Assembly: GCF_003047295.1 (NCBI RefSeq)
Contig: NZ_PZYZ01000007.1
Span: 1 to 64,000 of the forward strand
Source of the DNA: Nocardioides sediminis
GTDB lineage: Bacteria > Actinomycetota > Actinomycetes > Propionibacteriales > Nocardioidaceae
Reading direction: 5' to 3'
Length of the DNA stretch: 64,000 nucleotides
Below, in pieces: positions 30,722 through 37,945 of the stretch. Position numbers and translations under genes: made by a program. Positions within the stretch are counted from its first letter, which is position 1, and every line of letters starts with the position of its first letter. The notes under the pieces are model-generated. The model had not been told where the DNA came from, searched no databases, and saw nothing but the letters and a program-made list of their open reading frames with translations.

Positions 30722-30763
30722 AACCACCTGTGAACCACCGCTCGAACCACCACTTGAACCACC
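30722..30763 (+). repeat. Four short AACCACC repeats downstream of dut
   Basis: AACCACC occurs at 30722, 30733, 30745 and 30757 (spacing 11, 12, 12 bp) in the untranslated gap between dut and the DUF3710 gene. No function is evident. Confidence 0.6.
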
Positions 30764-30777
30764 AGGGCACCGACGAC

Positions 30778-30796
30778 GCCCCCGGCCCTCGGGGGC
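30778..30796 (+). terminator. Possible terminator hairpin after dut
   Basis: GCCCCCG and CGGGGGC pair over a 5-nt loop. No U-tract follows, and the next gene's Shine-Dalgarno starts 8 nt later. Confidence 0.35.
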
Positions 30797-30818
30797 CGTC
30801 ATGAAGGAGTGATTGCAC

Positions 30819-31481
30819 GTGAAGTTCCGCCGCAAGGCCGAGCCGACGCAGGAGCCGGCCGCCGCCACGGACGGCGACCCCACGCCGGTCGACGCTCCGA
30901 CCGAGGGCGGCTCGACCCCTCCGTCCACGCAGACGGGGAGCGGACCCTTCGACGAGTCCGAGGTCGCCGGTGACGGTGTCGAGCGGGTCGACCTCGGGTC
31001 GCTGCTCGTGCGCCCGACCCCCGGTCGCGAGCTCCGCCTCCAGGTCGACGAGCCCACCGGCACCGTGCAGGCCGTGATGCTCGCCGGACCGGACGGCGCC
31101 CTCGAGTTCCAGGCCTTCGCCGCGCCCCGCAACGGCGACCTCTGGTCGACGGTCCGCCCGCAGATCGCTGCCGACATCGCGCGACGTGGCGGCACCACCA
31201 CCGAGCGCGAGGGCCGCTTCGGCACCGAGCTGCTCTGCCAGGTCCCGGTGCAGCGGCCCGACGGCACTGCTGCCACGCAGCCGTCGCGGATCATCGGCAT
31301 CAACGGCGAGCGCTGGATGCTGCGCGCCTCGCTGCTGGGCCGCCCCGCGGTCGAGCCCGACAGCTCCGGCGAGTGGGAGGACGCCCTGGCGCAGGTGGTC
31401 GTGCGCCGCGGCTCGGAGGCCATGCCGGTCGGCGAGCCGCTGACGGTCGTCCTGCCCGAGCAGGCACGGCGGGTCAACTGA
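30819..31481 (+). CDS. DUF3710 protein
   Basis: A 220-aa soluble protein: a short basic start (MKFRRK), a low-complexity acidic stretch to about residue 45, then the DUF3710 domain (VDLGSLLVRPTPGRELRLQVDE, GDLWSTVRPQIAADIARRGG, GINGERWMLRASLLGRPA). It corresponds to Rv2696c; function unknown. GTG 30819 is chosen over the TTG at 30813 because AAGGAG is 9 nt upstream of it. Next genes follow with 5-bp and overlapping junctions, forming an operon. Confidence 0.85.
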   Translation: MKFRRKAEPTQEPAAATDGDPTPVDAPTEGGSTPPSTQTGSGPFDESEVAGDGVERVDLGSLLVRPTPGRELRLQVDEPTGTVQAVMLAGPDGALEFQAFAAPRNGDLWSTVRPQIAADIARRGGTTTEREGRFGTELLCQVPVQRPDGTAATQPSRIIGINGERWMLRASLLGRPAVEPDSSGEWEDALAQVVVRRGSEAMPVGEPLTVVLPEQARRVN

Positions 31482-31486
31482 GCGCC

Positions 31487-31870
31487 ATGCCCGACACCAC
31501 CGGTCCCGCGTCGCACCGCAGTCGGCTGCGGCGGAGCCTCTCCCGCTGGGCGGACTCCGAGGACCAGCACGCCCGCGACCTCCGCAAGACCCACCAGGCC
31601 GACGGCGAGACGACGGTCGCGGGCGCGCCGGACCGGGAGCGGGTCCGGCTACGGGGGACGGTCAAGACGGTCACCCTGCGTCCGCGCGGGGGCGTCCCCG
31701 CGCTCGAGGCCGAGCTGGACGACGGCAGCGGCGTGCTCCTGGTCGTGTGGCTGGGCCGCCGGCGCATCGCCGGGGTCGGCCCGGGTCGAGCGATGTACGT
31801 CGAGGGGCGGATCGGGTCGGCCGGCGGCCACCGTGTCATGTTCAACCCGCGTTACGAGCTGATCCCATGA
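31487..31870 (+). CDS. OB-fold nucleic acid binding protein
   Basis: A 127-aa protein with a basic N-terminal helix (SHRSRLRRSLSRWADSEDQH) and an OB-fold domain (RVRLRGTVKTVTLRPRGG, ALEAELDDGSGVLLVVWLGRR, GRAMYVEGRIG). It matches the Rv2694c-type OB-fold protein of the conserved block. Nucleic-acid binding is inferred from the fold. Its TGA overlaps the ATG of the DUF3159 gene. Confidence 0.8.
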   Translation: MPDTTGPASHRSRLRRSLSRWADSEDQHARDLRKTHQADGETTVAGAPDRERVRLRGTVKTVTLRPRGGVPALEAELDDGSGVLLVVWLGRRRIAGVGPGRAMYVEGRIGSAGGHRVMFNPRYELIP

Positions 31871-32688
31871 CCTCCGAGCACCGTCCCGGGCACCCGGACC
31901 CCACGGGGCAGCCCGGCCCCACCGAGGCCCCGCGCCACGCGGCCCCCCACCACGCGACTCCGCACCACGCGGCGCCCCACCATGCTGCCCCCCACCCCGT
32001 CGCCTCCGTGGAGACCGTCGAGCAGGTGGTGCGCCGGCAGCTGTCCCAGGCCCTCGGCGGCCGGCGCGGGATGGTGGAGGCGGCTGTCCCGACGATCGTG
32101 TTCACCGTGCTGTGGCTGACCACCCGCGAGCTCCAGCTGGCGCTCACGGTGAGCGTCGGTGCGGCGCTGGTGCTGCTCGTCGTACGCCTCGTGCAGCGGT
32201 CCAGCATCCAGTTCGTGGTCAACGCGCTGTTCGGGATCGGCATCGGCTGGTTCTTCGTCCAGAGGTCGGCCGCCGCGGGCGGCAGCGCCGACGACCAGGC
32301 GCTGGCCTACTTCCTGCCCGGGATCCTCTACAACTCCGGCTACACCGTGGTGCTGGCATTCACCTGCCTGATCGGCTGGCCGCTCGTCGGCTTCATGGTC
32401 GGCAGCGTCACCGGCGACGCGACCGGTTGGCACTCCAACAAGCAGGTCGTGCGCCTGTGCTCGCTGCTGACCTGGATGCTCGTGCTGCCCTGCGTCGTCC
32501 GCGTGGCGCTCCAGGCGCCGGTCTGGCTGGCCGGCACGTCGGGGTCGATGGACGCCGACACCGCCGTCGCCGCCCTCGGCATCATGAAGATCGCCCTCGG
32601 CTGGCCGCTCCAGCTCGCCGCCCTGGGCGGCATGGTGTGGCTCCTGGCGCGCAACCACACGCCGATGGAGCCCACGCCCGAGACCTGA
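31867..32688 (+). CDS. DUF3159 membrane protein with His-rich N-terminus
   Basis: A 273-aa membrane protein of the DUF3159 family (Rv2693c). About six hydrophobic segments follow residue 70 (VEAAVPTIVFTVLWL, ALTVSVGAALVLLVVRL, FVVNALFGIGIGWFFV, VLAFTCLIGWPLVGFMVG and others). Residues 23-43 before the domain form a repeat of HAAPHHATPHHAAPHH type with ten histidines, encoded by imperfect 15-bp DNA repeats; it could bind metal. Function unknown. The ATGA overlap couples it to the OB-fold gene. Confidence 0.82.
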   Translation: MTSEHRPGHPDPTGQPGPTEAPRHAAPHHATPHHAAPHHAAPHPVASVETVEQVVRRQLSQALGGRRGMVEAAVPTIVFTVLWLTTRELQLALTVSVGAALVLLVVRLVQRSSIQFVVNALFGIGIGWFFVQRSAAAGGSADDQALAYFLPGILYNSGYTVVLAFTCLIGWPLVGFMVGSVTGDATGWHSNKQVVRLCSLLTWMLVLPCVVRVALQAPVWLAGTSGSMDADTAVAALGIMKIALGWPLQLAALGGMVWLLARNHTPMEPTPET

Positions 32689-32707
32689 CGGACAGGGCTC
32701 GGGCGGG

Positions 32708-33379
32708 TCAGCCGCCGTGGTGGTGCGGGGAGAGGAGCCGCTCGAGCCCCTCCTCGACGTCGGCCGGCACGACGAACAGCAGCTCGTCGCCCGCCTCCAG
32801 CGGCTGCTCCGCCGAGGGCGTGTAGACCTGGCCGTCGCGCAGGATCGTGACGAGCGCGCAGTTCTCCGGGAACGGCACCAGACCGCTGGGCGTGCCGACG
32901 TACGGCGACTCCGGCGGCAGCGTCATCTCGACCAGGTTGGCGTTGCCCTGGCGGAAGGTGAACAGCCGCACCAGGTCGCCGACTGTGACGGCCTCCTCGA
33001 CCAGCGCGGACATGATCCGGGGGGTGGAGACGTTGACGTCCACGCCCCAGGCCTCGGTGAAGAGCCACTCGTTGTTGGGGTGGTTGACCCGGCCCACGGT
33101 GCGGGGCACGCCGAACTCGGTCTTGGCCAGCAGCGACGTGACCAGGTTGGCCTTGTCGTCACCGGTGGCCGCGATGACCACGTCGCACTTGTCGAGCTGC
33201 GCCTCCTCGAGGGAGGACATCTCGCAGGAGTCGGCGAGCAGCCACTCGGCGTTGGGGACCCGCTCCGGCCGGATCGCGGCGGGGGACTTGTCGATGAGCA
33301 GGACCTGGTGGCCGTTGTCGATCAGCTCGCGAGCGATCGATCGGCCGACGGCGCCGGCCCCGGCGATGGCGACCCGCAT
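32708..33379 (-). CDS. TrkA-family potassium uptake protein, second subunit (CeoC-like)
   Basis: A 223-aa regulatory protein with an N-terminal RCK/TrkA-N Rossmann domain (VAIAGAGAVGRSIARELI, LLIDKSP, VIAATGDDKANLV) and a C-terminal TrkA-C domain (LVEMTLPPESPYVG, ALVTILRDGQVYTPS). It would bind NAD(H) or nucleotides and gate a K+ transporter. No TrkH/TrkG channel gene is in the window. Its start overlaps the stop of the neighbouring TrkA gene. Equivalent to Rv2692. Confidence 0.87.
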   Translation of the reverse strand: MRVAIAGAGAVGRSIARELIDNGHQVLLIDKSPAAIRPERVPNAEWLLADSCEMSSLEEAQLDKCDVVIAATGDDKANLVTSLLAKTEFGVPRTVGRVNHPNNEWLFTEAWGVDVNVSTPRIMSALVEEAVTVGDLVRLFTFRQGNANLVEMTLPPESPYVGTPSGLVPFPENCALVTILRDGQVYTPSAEQPLEAGDELLFVVPADVEEGLERLLSPHHHGG

Positions 33380-34041
33380 CAGTCCTCCTCCGGACCCTTG
33401 TCGAGGACGGCGTAGGCGTGGGCCGCCCCGTCCTCGCGGATGACGAGGTGCAGCATGTCGCCCTCCTGGATGACGGTGTCACGGGTGGGCAGCATGCCCT
33501 CGCCCAGACGGTCGATCCACGCGATGCGGCTGCGGGACTGCTCCTGGAAGTGGATGGTGCGCTGCCCGACCCAGCGCTCGGGGACCTGGATGTGGTCCAC
33601 GCGGATCGTGCCCGAGGGGTCGCGGAAGTCGGGCTCGGCGCCGGCCGGCAGGATGCGGCGCAGCACCTGGTCGGCGGTCCACTTGACCGTCGCGACGGTC
33701 GTGATGCCGAGCCGCTGGTAGACCTCGGCGCGGCCGGGGTCGTAGATGCGGGCGACGACCTGCTGGATCCCGAAGGTCTCGCGGGCGACACGCGCGGCGA
33801 TGATGTTGGAGTTGTCGCCGCTCGAGACGGCCGCGAACGCGTCGGCGCGGCGGATGCCGGCCTTCTCCAGGACCGCCTGGTCGAAGCCGTAGCCGGTCAC
33901 CTTGTCGCCGTTGAACGTGGGGCCGAGGCGCCGGAAGGCGTCGGGATCGCTGTCGATGATGGACACCGTGTGGTTACGGTCCTCGAGGCTGCGGGCCAGC
34001 GTGGAGCCGACCCGGCCACATCCCATGATGACGACGTGCAC
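33379..34041 (-). CDS. TrkA-family potassium uptake protein, first subunit (CeoB-like)
   Basis: A 220-aa paralogue of the downstream gene with TrkA-N (VVIMGCGRVGSTLARSL, IIDSDPDAF, AVSSGDNSNIIAARVA) and TrkA-C (HIQVPERWVGQRT, LPTRDTVIQEGDMLHLVI) domains. The two probably assemble as a hetero-octameric gating ring. GTG 34041 has TACGGT 6 nt upstream. Equivalent to Rv2691; divergent from the APC permease as in mycobacteria. Confidence 0.87.
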   Translation of the reverse strand: MHVVIMGCGRVGSTLARSLEDRNHTVSIIDSDPDAFRRLGPTFNGDKVTGYGFDQAVLEKAGIRRADAFAAVSSGDNSNIIAARVARETFGIQQVVARIYDPGRAEVYQRLGITTVATVKWTADQVLRRILPAGAEPDFRDPSGTIRVDHIQVPERWVGQRTIHFQEQSRSRIAWIDRLGEGMLPTRDTVIQEGDMLHLVIREDGAAHAYAVLDKGPEED

Positions 34042-34047
34042 GCAGGC

Positions 34048-34053
34048 ACCGTA
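34048..34053 (-). promoter_or_regulatory. -10 hexamer TACGGT of the TrkA pair
   Basis: TACGGT on the minus strand ends 6 nt before GTG 34041. Confidence 0.5.
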
Positions 34054-34107
34054 TCCCAGTCCGGAGGCGGGTCGGGCCGCGATCCCGACGACTCGCCCCG
34101 CGGTGGC

Positions 34108-34113
34108 TAGGCT
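34108..34113 (+). promoter_or_regulatory. -10 hexamer TAGGCT of the APC permease gene
   Basis: TAGGCT ends 8 nt before GTG 34122. Confidence 0.45.
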
Positions 34114-34121
34114 GTCCGCTC

Positions 34122-36164
34122 GTGGGTGTCGGCGACGTATCTAAACGGATCCTGCTCGGGCGCAAGCTCCGCAGCAGCCAGCTGGGGGAGACCCTGCTCC
34201 CCAAGCGCGTCGCGCTCCCGGTCTTCGCCTCCGACGCGCTCTCCTCGGTGGCCTACGCGCCCGACGAGATCTTCATCATGCTGGCGGTCGCCGGCGCGTC
34301 GGCGTACGTCTGGTCCTGGAAGATCGGCCTCGCGGTCGCCCTGGTGATGTTCACCGTCATCGCCTCCTACCGCCAGACCGTCCACGCCTACCCGTCCGGT
34401 GGTGGGGACTACGAGGTCGCGAAGGTCAACCTCGGGCGCAACGCGAGCATCACCGTAGCCAGCGCGCTCCTCGTCGACTACGTCCTCACGGTGGCGGTGT
34501 CGATCTCTTCCGCCGCGCAGTACGCCGCGGGCGCGATCCCGGCGCTCATCGACCACGAGGCGACGGTCGCGTGCCTCGCCGTGGCCGTGCTGGCCGCGCT
34601 CAACCTGCGCGGCGTGCGGGAGTCGGGCACCTTGTTCGCCGTCCCGACCTACCTGTTCATGGTCGCGATCCTGGGCATGTGCGGCTACGGACTGCTGCGC
34701 CTCCTGGCGGGCGACCTGCCCGATGCCGAGAGCGCACACCTCCAGATCCAGCCGCAGGAGGGCTGGGACGGGCCGCTCTCGCAAGTGGCGCTGTTCTTCC
34801 TCCTCGCGCGCGCCTTCTCCTCGGGCTGTGCCGCGCTCACCGGCGTCGAGGCGGTCTCCAACGGGGTGCCGGCCTTCCGGCGGCCCAAGAGCCGCAATGC
34901 CGCGACGACGCTGCTGCTGCTCGCCATGATCGCCATCAGCATGATGATGAGCGTCATCGTGCTCGCCAACCAGATGAGCATCCGGTACGTCGACCCGCAC
35001 GAGCTCGATCGTCTGCGCACCGCCGCCGGGTCGGCCCTGCCGGCCGACTACGAGCAGCACCCGGTCATCTCCCAGATCGCGGCGGGAGTCTTCGACCACT
35101 TCTCGCCGGGCTTCTACTTCGTGGTGACGGTGACCGGCGTGATCCTCGTGCTTGCCGCCAACACGGCCTTCAACGGCTTCCCGGTGCTCGGCTCGATCCT
35201 CGCCCAGGACGGGCTGGCCCCGCGGTCGCTGGGGTCGCGCGGCGACCGGCTCGCCTACAGCAACGGCATCGTCTTCCTCGCCGGCGTGTCGGCGCTGCTC
35301 ATCTGGGTGTTCGACGCCGAGACGACCCGGCTCATCCAGCTCTACATCGTGGGCGTCTTCGTCTCCTTCAACCTCAGCCAGCTCGGCATGATCAAGCACT
35401 GGACGCGGCACCTGCGCACCGAGCGGGACCCTGCCGTGCGGCGCCGCATGATGCGGTCGCGGGCCATCAACACCTTCGGCCTCGGCATGACGGCGGTGGT
35501 GCTCGTGATCGTGCTGATCACCAAGTTCCTCGCCGGCGCGTGGATCACGATCATCGCGATGACCGTGTTCTTCATGGTCATGCAAGGCATCGCCCGGCAC
35601 TACGACCGCGTCGAGCTCGAGCTCGCGGCCGACGAGCAGGACAAGGTGATGCCGACCCGCGTGCACGCCATCGTGCTGGTCTCCAAGCTGCACAAGCCGA
35701 CGCTGCGGGCGCTGGCCTTCGCCAAGGCCACGCGTCCCAACGGCCTGGAGGCGATCTACGTCTCGACCGACGACGCCGCGACGAGCAGGCTGATGGAGGA
35801 GTGGGACGAGCGGCACATGGACGTGCCCCTCAAGGTCCTGCACTCGCCCTACCGCGAGGTGACGCGGCCGATCGTCCAGTACGCCCAGGAGATCCGGAAG
35901 GCCAACCCGCGCGGGGTGGTGGCGGTCTACATCCCCGAGTACGTCGTCGGGCGCTGGTGGGAGCAGCTGCTGCACAACCAGACCGCATTGCGACTCAAGG
36001 GGCGGCTGCTCTTCGCGCCGGGCGTCATGGTGACCTCGGTTCCCTACCAGCTGCGGTCCTCGCGCTACGCCCTCGAGCGCGAGGAGGCCATGGAGGGTCG
36101 TGTCCACGCCGGGGACCTGCGCCGCGGCCGGGTCACCCAGGATCCGGGCCAGGTCGACCGGTGA
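34122..36164 (+). CDS. APC-superfamily permease (KUP/amino-acid type)
   Basis: A 680-aa protein with about 12 membrane segments in the first 490 residues (start LPVFASDALSSVAYAPDEI, FTVIASYRQTVHAYPSGGGDYEV, LVDYVLTVAVSISSAAQY) and a cytosolic C-terminal domain (HAIVLVSKLHKPTLRALAF, EAIYVSTDDAATSRLM) that resembles the soluble tails of KUP and CCC-type carriers. Equivalent to Rv2690c. Position beside the TrkA pair suggests a K+ or ion link, but an amino acid substrate is equally possible. Its TGA overlaps the methyltransferase GTG. Confidence 0.82.
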   Translation: MGVGDVSKRILLGRKLRSSQLGETLLPKRVALPVFASDALSSVAYAPDEIFIMLAVAGASAYVWSWKIGLAVALVMFTVIASYRQTVHAYPSGGGDYEVAKVNLGRNASITVASALLVDYVLTVAVSISSAAQYAAGAIPALIDHEATVACLAVAVLAALNLRGVRESGTLFAVPTYLFMVAILGMCGYGLLRLLAGDLPDAESAHLQIQPQEGWDGPLSQVALFFLLARAFSSGCAALTGVEAVSNGVPAFRRPKSRNAATTLLLLAMIAISMMMSVIVLANQMSIRYVDPHELDRLRTAAGSALPADYEQHPVISQIAAGVFDHFSPGFYFVVTVTGVILVLAANTAFNGFPVLGSILAQDGLAPRSLGSRGDRLAYSNGIVFLAGVSALLIWVFDAETTRLIQLYIVGVFVSFNLSQLGMIKHWTRHLRTERDPAVRRRMMRSRAINTFGLGMTAVVLVIVLITKFLAGAWITIIAMTVFFMVMQGIARHYDRVELELAADEQDKVMPTRVHAIVLVSKLHKPTLRALAFAKATRPNGLEAIYVSTDDAATSRLMEEWDERHMDVPLKVLHSPYREVTRPIVQYAQEIRKANPRGVVAVYIPEYVVGRWWEQLLHNQTALRLKGRLLFAPGVMVTSVPYQLRSSRYALEREEAMEGRVHAGDLRRGRVTQDPGQVDR

Positions 36165-37336
36165 GTCGCCACCCCCGGGCTCGTCGCAGCCGCGGCCGAT
36201 CCCGCGTCGGCGAGCGGTTCGAGGCCGAGGTCGGTCCGGTCGCCCACGGCGGCCATTGCATCGTCCGGCTCCCCGAGCCGGAGTCCCGGGTCGTCTTCAC
36301 CCGGCACGCGCTGCCGGGGGAGCGCGTGGTCGTGGAGATCACCGAGGGCAGCGAGGGGGACCGCTTCTGGCGGGGCGACGCCGTGGAGGTGCTGTCGGCC
36401 TCCGCGGACCGGGTCGAGGCCCCGTGCCCGGTCGCAGGACCGGGTCTCTGCGGCGGCTGCGACTTCCAGCACGTCGCGCTGCCCGCCCAGCGCGACCTCA
36501 AGGCCGCGGTGGTGCGCGAGCAGCTCGTCCGGGTCGGCCGGCTGCCCGCCGACCATCCGCTGGTCTCGGGCCTCGTCGTCGAGGCGGTGCCCGGCGACGA
36601 CCACGGGCTGCGCTGGCGGACCCGGATGCAGTGGGCGCGCACGCCGGACGGTCGCCGTGGCCTGCGCGCCCACCGGTCCCGCCGCGTCGTACCCGTCGAC
36701 GACTGCCTCATCGCCCACCCCGATGCCCGGACCCCCGAGCCCGGCCCGCCGATCACCGAGACCGTCTCCGGTCGCGACTTCTCCGTGGAGCCCGACGGCT
36801 TCTGGCAGGTGCACCCGGGGGCACCCTCGGTGCTCGTGTCGACGGTCCTGGACATGCTGGCGCCGCAGCCGGGGGAGCGGGTGCTCGACCTGTACGCCGG
36901 CGTCGGCCTGTTCGCGCGCTTCCTCGGCGAGGCCACGGGCTCGCGGCTCGTCGCGGTCGAGGCGGACCGGGCCGCCTGCGGCCACGCGCGGACCAACCTC
37001 GCCGGGCACGACGGAGCCGTCGTGGAGCGCGGACCGGTCGACCGGGTGCTCGCCGCGTCGTACGACGAGCCGTTCGACCTCGTCGTCCTCGACCCGCCGC
37101 GCGAGGGCGCCAAGCGTGTCGTCGTCGAGCAGGTCGTCGACCGGGCGCCGCGGGCGGTCGCCTATGTCGCCTGCGACCCCGCCGCCCTGGCGCGCGACCT
37201 GGCGATCTTCGCCGAGCACGGCTACCGCCTCGAGCGGCTGCGGGCCTTCGACCTCTTCCCGATGACGCACCATGTCGAGTGCGTCGCGCTCCTGGTGAGG
37301 ACCGGCTCCGACCTGCGGCGGAGCGAGGTGCGCTGA
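36161..37336 (+). CDS. TrmA/RlmD-type RNA uracil-C5 methyltransferase
   Basis: A 391-aa SAM-dependent enzyme predicted to methylate a uridine in rRNA or tRNA. It has an N-terminal TRAM domain (GERFEAEVGPVAHGGHCIVR), the iron-sulfur cysteines CPVAGPGLCGGCDFQH with a later DDCLIAHP cysteine, the SAM motif LDLYAGVGLF, a DPPREG motif, and the catalytic Cys in YVACDPAALARDL. Equivalent to Rv2689c at the end of the conserved block. GTG 36161 overlaps the permease stop. Whether rRNA or tRNA is the target cannot be read here. Confidence 0.88.
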   Translation: MSRHPRARRSRGRSRVGERFEAEVGPVAHGGHCIVRLPEPESRVVFTRHALPGERVVVEITEGSEGDRFWRGDAVEVLSASADRVEAPCPVAGPGLCGGCDFQHVALPAQRDLKAAVVREQLVRVGRLPADHPLVSGLVVEAVPGDDHGLRWRTRMQWARTPDGRRGLRAHRSRRVVPVDDCLIAHPDARTPEPGPPITETVSGRDFSVEPDGFWQVHPGAPSVLVSTVLDMLAPQPGERVLDLYAGVGLFARFLGEATGSRLVAVEADRAACGHARTNLAGHDGAVVERGPVDRVLAASYDEPFDLVVLDPPREGAKRVVVEQVVDRAPRAVAYVACDPAALARDLAIFAEHGYRLERLRAFDLFPMTHHVECVALLVRTGSDLRRSEVR

Positions 37337-37392
37337 GGTCGTCGACCTCCGCAGGATCACCATCGAGCCCTTGCGGGAATCCCTCGACAGGC

Positions 37393-37422
37393 TCCGCCCG
37401 GAATCCGCGGATTCCGGGCGGA
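37393..37422. terminator. Perfect hairpin terminator after the methyltransferase gene
   Basis: 14-bp arms TCCGCCCGGAATCC and GGATTCCGGGCGGA around GC form a 30-bp palindrome 56 bp after the stop. No clear U-tract follows, only GAAAGC. Confidence 0.6.
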
Positions 37423-37496
37423 AAGCATGAGGTGAATTGATCGCTTGCCCACCGCCGAACGAACGCATTTCGGCCGTCAATAGGCGGATGAGACCA

Positions 37497-37525
37497 TTGC
37501 GACCCGACAGGCACGGTCGTATCGT
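37497..37525 (+). promoter_or_regulatory. Sigma-70-type promoter candidate for the protease operon
   Basis: TTGCGA (37497-37502), a 17-bp spacer and TATCGT (37520-37525) make a well-spaced -35/-10 pair. Transcription would start about 410 nt before the protease ATG, leaving an unusually long 5' leader. Confidence 0.4.
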
Positions 37526-37945
37526 TTTTCTTTACATGGATCAGCAGAGCGATCGGACTGACCTCGGTTTGCGGTCGGCCCTCGGATCTCGGCAACAGAC
37601 ACCGGGATCCTGACCAGGCGGGCGGTGCGCCACGCTTCGGTCCGTCCGTGAGCTCACCACGCTGAGCCGATGAGGGGCGGACACAGGCGGAGGGCCCTGC
37701 AGGGACGATCGCCTGCTGTCCAGGCACACATGGCGGCGATCTCGGCGCACAGGTCGCGTCTGCGAACTGACGGGAAACGGCGAAAAGACGGTCGCCGAAC
37801 CGCTTCTTGGATCCTGGTCGTCGTTGCGTGTGGCAACGCCGCATTCAGGTTACCGCCTGATGCCTGGATCCAGCACGTCAACGAGTGCGTCGACTCAGCG
37901 CTGCGCTCGTGGTCGCGCAGGTCCTGCCGTCTGCAGGAGGTTTTC

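Larger units (their letters stand above)
37337..37945. other. 609-bp non-coding leader before the protease/lanthionine-enzyme operon
   Basis: It contains the methyltransferase terminator (37393-37422), a promoter candidate (37497-37525), a CGACC/GGTCG weak hairpin followed by TTTTT at 37500-37530, and an inverted repeat CGTTGC-N5-GCAACG at 37822-37838. It is visibly richer in A/T than its surroundings. Frames crossing it do not resemble proteins, and I find no small precursor-peptide gene. Confidence 0.6.

Noticed and set aside
37670..37945. In-frame N-terminal extension of the protease (92 codons)
   Set aside because: The sequence is Arg-rich and unlike the protein, while ATG 37946 has a textbook Shine-Dalgarno; a search within it for a lanthipeptide precursor also gave nothing.
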